Assembly: GCA_025618425.1 (NCBI GenBank)
Contig: CM046851.1
Span: 5,890,561 to 5,954,560, forward strand
Reading direction: 5' to 3'
Source of the DNA: Heliocidaris tuberculata
Lineage: Eukaryota > Echinodermata > Echinoidea > Camarodonta > Echinometridae
Length of the DNA: 64,000 nucleotides
Made by a program: the position numbers and the translations under genes
Shown here: one piece after another, positions 57,908-64,000 of the stretch
How the letters are laid out: each line of letters opens with the position of its first letter
Position numbering within the stretch: the first letter of the stretch is position 1
The notes under the pieces: model-generated
The model's input: only the letters and a program-made list of their open reading frames with translations
The model's database searches: none
What the model was told of the DNA's origin: nothing

Positions 57908-58806
57908 AAGATAAAATTAAGGAAAGATAAGGGAAGAGGTCAGTCAGACGGGAAGGAGAGAGACGGGTGTGGAAATGGAGGAGAGAGGGTCGATAGTTTT
58001 AGAGTAATCTGCCTCAAAATGTCAAAATCAGGTCTTTATTTTCAAGTTTTATGAATATGCAAATACACCATATATGAATATTCATTTTGTCTCGTGAAGT
58101 GAGAGATAGTAATAGAGCCGCGAATTGGGGGGGGGGGGGGGGAGAAGAAAGAAACCAGCCCCTGTTCTGAATTTGGAGGCGTATTATCTGATTCTTGTGA
58201 AAATGGTCTGCTTTTGAGGTTTCAACATCATTTTTGGATTAATTTTATATATTCTTTCTCAAGTTCCGCCTCTCTTTTATTATCACTTTTTATGGAAAAG
58301 TGCCTCCCCCCCCCCCCCCCCGGACAATGATTATAATAACATATATTTCAGATGGCATTAATGAAGTGGTATTTTTATTGATGATGTTATTTATGTTTAT
58401 CTCACGATCTCAGTTTTTTTTTCTTCTATAAACTACTTCTAGATTTCTGCATCATGTCTCACACGCTGTATTTTAAAAAAAGGTGATGATCATAATTTCA
58501 GTGATCAGTTATTTTTTGAGAGGAACAAGTGTTCACTGCATAAAATAAAAAATGTGATAAAACAAAGTGATAAAACCGCTCAAAACAGGTTCAGGTGATA
58601 TGCATGTAATCGCTACATGCTCAATATGGGAGCCAATTATAATCATTATTTGATTGTATGATAGCTTGTTTTATCGTTTTGTAGTGTACGCAGAGAGTTC
58701 AGCTATTAGGACTGGAAAGTTTTCAGTTGATAAGTTGATGGAATTATATAATAGACGAGACTGTGTTGTAATTAGAGCCTCTTTGGAGGTTAGATTCTGA
58801 GATCAT
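57908..58806. other. Spacer with G- and C-runs
   Basis: A G-run of about 15 lies at 58,127-58,142 and a C-run of about 16 at 58,305-58,321, about 180 bases apart and in mirror orientation. No reliable element ends. No gene recognised. Confidence 0.4.
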
Positions 58807-59142
58807 TTGCAACCTGTGCGATCACCAACATCAATAGAAAAGTATACGCTCCCACAATTAGCATTGAGAAGGAGGCACAAGCCCCAAGATTTGGGGAATA
58901 CCCTCGGCAGCTGCTATCCTACGGGTGGGTCACGTGACCAAAGGCCCCATGAATCTAGGGCCATTGGGAGGAGCTACTATCCTTTCTTGTTTCATGACAT
59001 TGTTGGGAGTTTAGACTGTTTTATCAAAAGTTCGTCACACTTTGCGATATTCATGAATAAAATGCCTCAGGAAATGAACTTATTGAACGGAATTAAATGG
59101 CGATTAATGACAAATAAGTTGTCTATTTGTTCGCTTCTTTAA
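58807..59142 (+). other. Unassigned 111-codon open frame
   Basis: A plus-strand ATG-initiated frame, free of low-complexity sequence, runs from 58,807 to 59,142. The peptide shows no motif I recognise, and its DNA has no obvious splice sites. A palindromic GTCACGTGAC (E-box) lies at 58,928-58,937 inside it. It may be chance, part of a dispersed repeat or non-coding conserved DNA. Confidence 0.2.
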
Positions 59143-59660
59143 AAAAAATGGTTAAAAATAAATGTATCAAGTTGATAAGTAGCAATACATGATATACTTC
59201 CCATGGGAAATGAATAGATGTTCTTTAATCGTGACCTCTAATGTATGCAATAAATTCACGGGACAGTAGCCTGAGGAGTCAAAAATGCATTACGTCAGCT
59301 AAGATTTCGGTTTTCTTGTGTTTCTCCTTTGTTACTATGGAAACAACGAACATTGATACGATTGTCTGAAATTGCAAGCATTTGACCCATTTATTGCCGT
59401 TTCATGTTTGTCTTTGTTTAAATCAGTGTAAGATTTTTGAAAAATATATATTTAACTCATTTTAAAAATCATGTATAAGGGGTAAATTTGTATCAAATGT
59501 CAAAAACAAATTAATGTATAAGTCTCTTAAAAATACTTTTGTGTGTAATATATATATATATTTTGGCCCTTTGCCTAGGAAAAACATCCGTTAAGACCCG
59601 GTTCTTATCAACATGCAGATGTGAAATAAAATAAATAAAAATAAAAAAATCATTTAATAC
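59143..59660. other. AT-rich spacer
   Basis: No gene recognised. Confidence 0.5.
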
Positions 59661-59804
59661 AGATATTATAAGTGATATGGATACATTTATTTATTTGTCC
59701 TTGAGGCATAAGTATCATTTTTTCTCTCTCTTTATTGGTACCTTCAATGCAAATATTATAAGTGATATGGATATATCTGTTTATTCGGCCTTGTGGATTC
59801 TTAA
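59661..59804. repeat. 90 bp direct repeat, second copy partial
   Basis: ATATTATAAGTGATATGGAT at 59,663 recurs at 59,753, followed in both by a similar TTTATT(T)GTCCTTG/TTTATTCGGCCTTG stretch. The second copy runs up to the duplication of the hAT-like element at 59,813. Confidence 0.7.
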
Positions 59805-59812
59805 CCCACGAG

Positions 59813-60086
59813 CAGGGGCGTAGCATGAGTCCAGCCACTTAAGGGACACTGCTATCAATGCGGGGGGGGGGGGGGGGGCGGCACCGGTGTTAGTCGGAAA
59901 ATTCAAAGCGAATATACTAGGCCACTGATTATGGGGAGGGTGCGGAAAGGGGTCCTATCGCATTCTGTCCTTTTCCTTTTCGTCTCTCTCTTCCCTTTTC
60001 TATCCTTCTCTCTTTTTTAATCTCTGGGTTTTTTTTAGCCATGCGATTTGGGGCACGTGCCCCCCCCCCCTGCAACTACGCCACTG
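59813..60086. mobile_element. hAT-like MITE with exact 8 bp duplication (274 bp)
   Basis: It starts CAGGGGCGTAG and ends with the inverse of CAGTGGCGTAG (10 of 11 match). CCCACGAG lies on both sides (59,805-59,812 and 60,087-60,094), a perfect 8 bp target-site duplication. These are hAT hallmarks. A G-run of about 18 lies at 59,861 and a C-run at 60,061. No coding capacity. The exact duplication implies a recent insertion. Confidence 0.85.
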
Positions 60087-60094
60087 CCCACGAG

Positions 60095-60901
60095 TTAGAT
60101 CTTACAAGCATTGAGATGTTTACAACCAAAAATAGAAAAGAAACAAAGAGAGGATCATATAATATTCCACAAGGCAGTTATGCCCACAACCCAGTTTCTA
60201 ACACCCCTACCCCCCCCCCCCCCCACCTCCACCCCAAACCCCTCAGAAGAGTGTGTGATGTATAGGGGCATGCGTAAACAACGATGGCAGTGCGTGGAAT
60301 ATATGAGATCATATTTCTGGTTCTAGTGTTGTCAATGTAAAAAAACGTTTATTGCGTTATGGTAAAGACTGAAACGGGACACCGAAGCAGGAAACGTGTC
60401 CGTGTCTGGCCAGAAGCGTTTTCATTTTTGTGCACGTCTAATGTTTCCGTGAATTGTTTTTTGTTTGCCATTCTTCTTCTCATTCTATTTCTTGGTTTTC
60501 GCAGTATTGTTTTTCTTGTTATTTTCTCCTTCTCATTATCTTACATTCCTCCTTGTCCTTCTTCTTCATAGCCTTCTTCGTCTTATTCTTTGTTCTCTCC
60601 CTAGTCTAATTTAGGCAACTTGTGCTTTAAAAAAAAAATCTTTACTCTTTCTTCTAATAACTCCCCCTTTTTAAACTTATCTTTCTCGCTTTTCTTTTTT
60701 CTTCATTGCTCTTCTCCTATTCGATTTATGACTTATCTGAGTTTTATTTCTTCCCCCCTTCCCTTCTCCCTCCATATCTTTCTTCTTCTTCCTTCGTCTT
60801 TTCATTCTTCTCCTCACCATTCTCCTCTTTCGACATAATTGAGAGAGTCTCATTACCTCTAAAAATCAACTTTTCACAGTACCATAAAAAGATAATAAAT
60901 T

Positions 60902-60905
<4 letters not shown>
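60095..60905. other. Pyrimidine-rich spacer
   Basis: A C-run of about 15 lies at 60,210-60,224. T/C-rich from 60,420 to 60,835. No gene recognised. Confidence 0.5.

Positions 60906-60943
<38 letters not shown>
60906..60943. repeat. AT microsatellite
   Basis: Nineteen AT units. Confidence 0.95.
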
Positions 60944-60944
<1 letters not shown>

Positions 60945-61352
60945 GTTGATTGATCAGTCCTTTAGTTTTTTTTGTTTTTTTTAATCTCCTACCTCGGTTT
61001 CACTTATCTTAAACAATTTTGAAAACATACAGGCCTTGTTTCCACGGCATTTGTAATTCGAGGACTTATAAATCAAATGGAGACTAGTCCGAATACTTTT
61101 AGAACAGTGAAGATTCGTTAAAATTGAATAATAAATGATTTAGATGTGGCGTTAAAATGACACAGTGGACTGTATGATGCATTGCAATGTCAAAAAATGT
61201 TTCACTTAATGTATGTCTGCATCTTAGTTGTTGCAGTTAAAACATTCCACGAGTGAAACAAATATTTAGATGAATGCAGGACACCTTGAGAAATGACACG
61301 CGGTGACAATTATTGGTCCCTATAAAGTAATTAGAACCGATGCTCCCTGCAC

Positions 61353-61356
<4 letters not shown>
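60944..61356. other. AT-rich spacer
   Basis: No gene recognised. Confidence 0.5.

Positions 61357-61394
<38 letters not shown>
61357..61394. repeat. CT microsatellite
   Basis: Nineteen CT units. Confidence 0.95.
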
Positions 61395-61396
<2 letters not shown>

Positions 61397-61559
61397 CTAC
61401 TTTCACGTATTTGCCATTATACTCATACTCATGATCGTTGCATCTTGCAGGCGAAAATGTTTCATACATTAAACATAATTGTAGTCGTGGGTAAAGCGCA
61501 TAATCATAAACAAAAAATAACACCGTCAAGTATACGTTCACGTCGTCTTTAATCTTTCT

Positions 61560-61790
61560 TGTCTCTGCACCTCGAATCAAGTGCAATCGCCAGGTAATCT
61601 AATCATGGCAATTTGTTGGGATATACGGTGCAGCATATATCCGGGAATCCCGACTCGGGTTTCCCGATTAGTTGTCGATTAGCCCAGCGGTGCCCTCGGA
61701 TTCCGCTCCGCTCTCTCTGGAGTGAAACCCTGTCCGTACCGGGTCAAAATTGCACAAGAGAATCGCGGAGGAGGGTTTTAAGGTGAGCAG
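61560..61790. promoter_or_regulatory. GC-richer unique island with TAATC motifs (candidate regulatory element)
   Basis: A unique stretch with clear CG content (CGACTCGGGTTTCCCGATTA). It carries four TAATC cores: two adjacent at 61,595-61,605 (GGTAATCTAATCATGG) and two inverted GATTAG at about 61,664-61,680. TAATC is the core of K50 homeodomain proteins such as Otx, Pitx and Goosecoid. The regulatory role is inferred from motif clustering only. Confidence 0.25.
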
Positions 61791-63471
61791 GTGAAATGAC
61801 GAAGAAAGAGGGTGGCAGAAGTTGACGAAAGTACGACGGATAATCATGACGGCTGACGGATTTTGAAAAGTCGGAAACGGGTGTTGTATTCAAGATCCAA
61901 AATGAGATTTGGTCTAGTTGTCAGCCTACGCAACGACCGAAAAGTTCGACCCTGGGTTGCGTCATTTGGATAATGACGTAAAAGTTCGGTCCCCTGACGG
62001 ACTTAATGAGACATGAATGATACAGATCTGGAAAACCGGCATTACAGAGTAAAGTAAGAATGTCCTAAATCTGTGGAACGTATCCAATTCATTTAGGAAG
62101 AGTGATGATGTCTCATTGATAGAAAGTGGTCACGTAACCCATTAACCCGGTACTCTGAGTTTCGAAACCAAGTTGATGCAACGGTGTCCTTTGATAAGAT
62201 ATTAATTTCCCCTCGAATTCAACTTAACTCTTTATCTGCCACTCAGATAGCATACATGTGCCACAGTATATTTCCCCAAGGGTAGTCTTTTCAAATGTAT
62301 GCAGGCTAAACAAAAGATTAAAAAAACACACAAAAAAACAACAACTAAAAGCATCATTAAAAATACTCTTTCAATCATTATGAAGCATTTTATTTCAAAA
62401 GAAAATGTAACTAAATTGTGCTTAAAATCTCATATATTAAGGAGAATTTTTTTCATAATTTCAAAGCCTACCGCACATACTATACGATCGGTCTGCGATC
62501 CGATTTCGGGGGAAAAATATTACAGCATTTGATATAAACATTTAAACATATAAAATATTTTTGACTGAGATTCTAAGTAGTTATATAGATAGTAAAAAAA
62601 AAAAAATAAAAAAAAAAAAAAAAACGGCGTAAGTGGGAGCTCTCTAGTCGGAGGAAAGGCCAAATCGACTCCGAGTCGTAGTGACGTCGGATCAGTCCTT
62701 CTATTTCTACGATTTGAAACTGATTTTGCCCTTATTCCAGGGTATAAGGCTGGCAGCGCACCCCAACCCTATTATGTTAAGTATTGATATTATTGTTCAG
62801 AGCCTGATTTAGGTAGATTTTATTTGTCAAAATGCCCATATTTAATGCTATTACAATTTATTTTTAAAAATCGGAAGGCAGTCAATCGTATAATGTTCGG
62901 TGGGGTTAAGTAGATGTTTGAAGCAAACCGTCAAAAAGGTAAACAGAACTAGTATTGGGCCACGTGTAAAGGCCAACAGAGCGAATCTGAACCCTGTCTT
63001 ATAGTATGCATGGAAATTAAATTTAAAAATATGTTCGAATGTACCATTCAATAGTTTATGAATGAATTATAAATAATTAACCTGTCCAAACACTTTTAAA
63101 CACGACGCAACGAGGCAAAGTATTTTGCCCCCTCGCAAATATCAATGAGTCATTGCATACTGTTGTTAATGACACTACTGCAGCCCCAGGAAAATTTTCA
63201 AATTTCCTATTTTCGGGTAACAGTCATCTCATATTCGGGCACCGAATATGTGATTTCAGTGTACACTTTCACTACAAAAAAAGTGTCAACATTTTGGCTC
63301 GTTTGCTTCGCTCGCTCGCAAAGAGAAATAGAAACTGGAAAGTTGATGTTCGGGCAGAAGGTGTCAGCAAGTACCCTATGATGACTTGCAAGTTATAAGT
63401 AGATGGGTGAAAGGAACATCAGACGTCCTACCCATCCCATCCTTTCTGACTCATATAGGACCTGTAAAAGG
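61791..63471. other. Spacer, no gene recognised
   Basis: Moderately CG-containing to about 62,040, then AT-rich. An A-run with one T lies at 62,594-62,623. TTAACTCTTTATCTGCC at 62,223 resembles a TTAA-element end without a partner. Confidence 0.4.
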
Positions 63472-63670
63472 TTCTTCTTCTTCTTCTTCTTCTTCTTCTT
63501 CTTCTTCTTCTTCTTCTTCTTCTTCTTCTTCTTCTTCTTCTTCTTCTTCTTCTTCTTCTTCTTCTTCTTCTTCTTCTTCTTCTTCTTCTTCTTCTTCTTC
63601 TTCTTCTTCTTCTTCTTCTTCTTCTTCTTCTTCTTCTTCTTCTTCTTCTTCTTCTTCTTCTTCTTCTTCT
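63472..63670. repeat. Pure TTC microsatellite (~66 units)
   Basis: 199 bp of uninterrupted TTC (GAA on the minus strand). The long Ser-, Phe-, Lys- and Glu-only frames here are translations of this repeat. Confidence 0.98.
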
Positions 63671-63808
63671 GGATCACACCATTGGTTCGTATGATGTCTG
63701 CCTCCCTTGTTTAAAAAATAATATAATGGGTAGAAAGATAGAAAGATAATGAGATTGTGTATGGAAAAGGGGAAAGACAGGGATGAAGAGCGGAGGAAGA
63801 CAGATGAA

Positions 63809-63845
<37 letters not shown>

Positions 63846-64000
63846 TAGAAAGAGAGAGAGAGAAAGAGAGGGCATTTAACATTTGAATAGTAATATAATA
63901 CCCAAGATATAAATCAATATGAGATACAGAGAGAAACGGATTGTAAAGATATATAGATAATAAAAAAGAAGAGACATAGAGTATAAGAGATTCAAAGAGA
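63671..64000. repeat. GA/GATA-rich low-complexity region
   Basis: Imperfect GATA units near 63,811-63,822 and GA arrays at 63,823-63,870, continuing purine-rich to the window end. No gene recognised. Confidence 0.8.

Noticed and set aside
63386..63882. Long Ser-, Phe-, Lys- and Glu-only open frames
   Set aside because: They are translations of the pure TTC/GAA repeat in different frames, not proteins.

Overview
This is a 64 kb stretch of AT-rich animal nuclear DNA. It looks like a marine invertebrate and most likely an echinoderm, probably a sea urchin. The reasons are the composition, the very dense CT/GA, AAT and poly-C/poly-G tracts, the many short inverted-repeat transposons, CR1/L2-like LINE tails, and tRNA-derived SINEs with GCGCTATATAAAT-type tails. 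The species call is inference. I find no bacterial gene organisation, no rRNA, no intact tRNA, no CRISPR array and no exon of a host gene that I can name. Most open frames are low-complexity translations of microsatellites.

Only two stretches have recognisable protein similarity, and both are broken. At 23,300-23,710 (+) there is the C-terminal end of a CR1/L2/Jockey-type LINE reverse transcriptase. At 34,556-34,740 (-) there is the first-exon-like start of a RecQ-family helicase, with the Walker A motif and a GT splice donor. It lies inside a 765 bp transposon-like insert that has terminal inverted repeats and an 8 bp target-site duplication. That insert is nested in a larger inverted-repeat element (33,675-35,561).

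The rest is a layered record of DNA transposon insertions, mostly non-autonomous. hAT-like MITEs with CAGTGGCGTAG-type ends and 8 bp duplications lie at 1,459, 13,565, 40,181 and 59,813, with a degraded one at 12,399. TTAA-flanked (piggyBac-type) MITEs lie at 13,365, 38,540, 42,906, 43,925 and 49,261, and a diverged relative at 4,149. TA-flanked (Tc1/mariner-type) elements lie at 7,551 and 11,083. TTA-flanked, possibly Harbinger-like, elements lie at 6,504 and 55,062. Foldbacks of uncertain class lie at 11,704, 15,636, 17,759, 45,399 and 57,181.

Layout. 0-6 kb is mostly unique AT-rich DNA with one GC-richer island, one hAT MITE and one foldback split by a LINE tail. 6.5-18 kb is a dense block of nested transposons. 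18-23 kb is microsatellite-rich spacer. 23-26 kb holds the LINE remnant, a palindromic tandem repeat and another LINE tail. 26-33.6 kb is mostly featureless. 33.7-35.6 kb is the nested RecQ-carrying element. 38.5-49.6 kb is a second transposon-rich block with SINEs. 50-64 kb is spacer with GC-richer islands at 52.0, 53.6 and 61.6 kb (possible conserved non-coding elements), more MITEs and a pure 199 bp TTC tract. Nothing here forms an operon or pathway. The window is best read as a repeat-loaded intergenic or intronic region.
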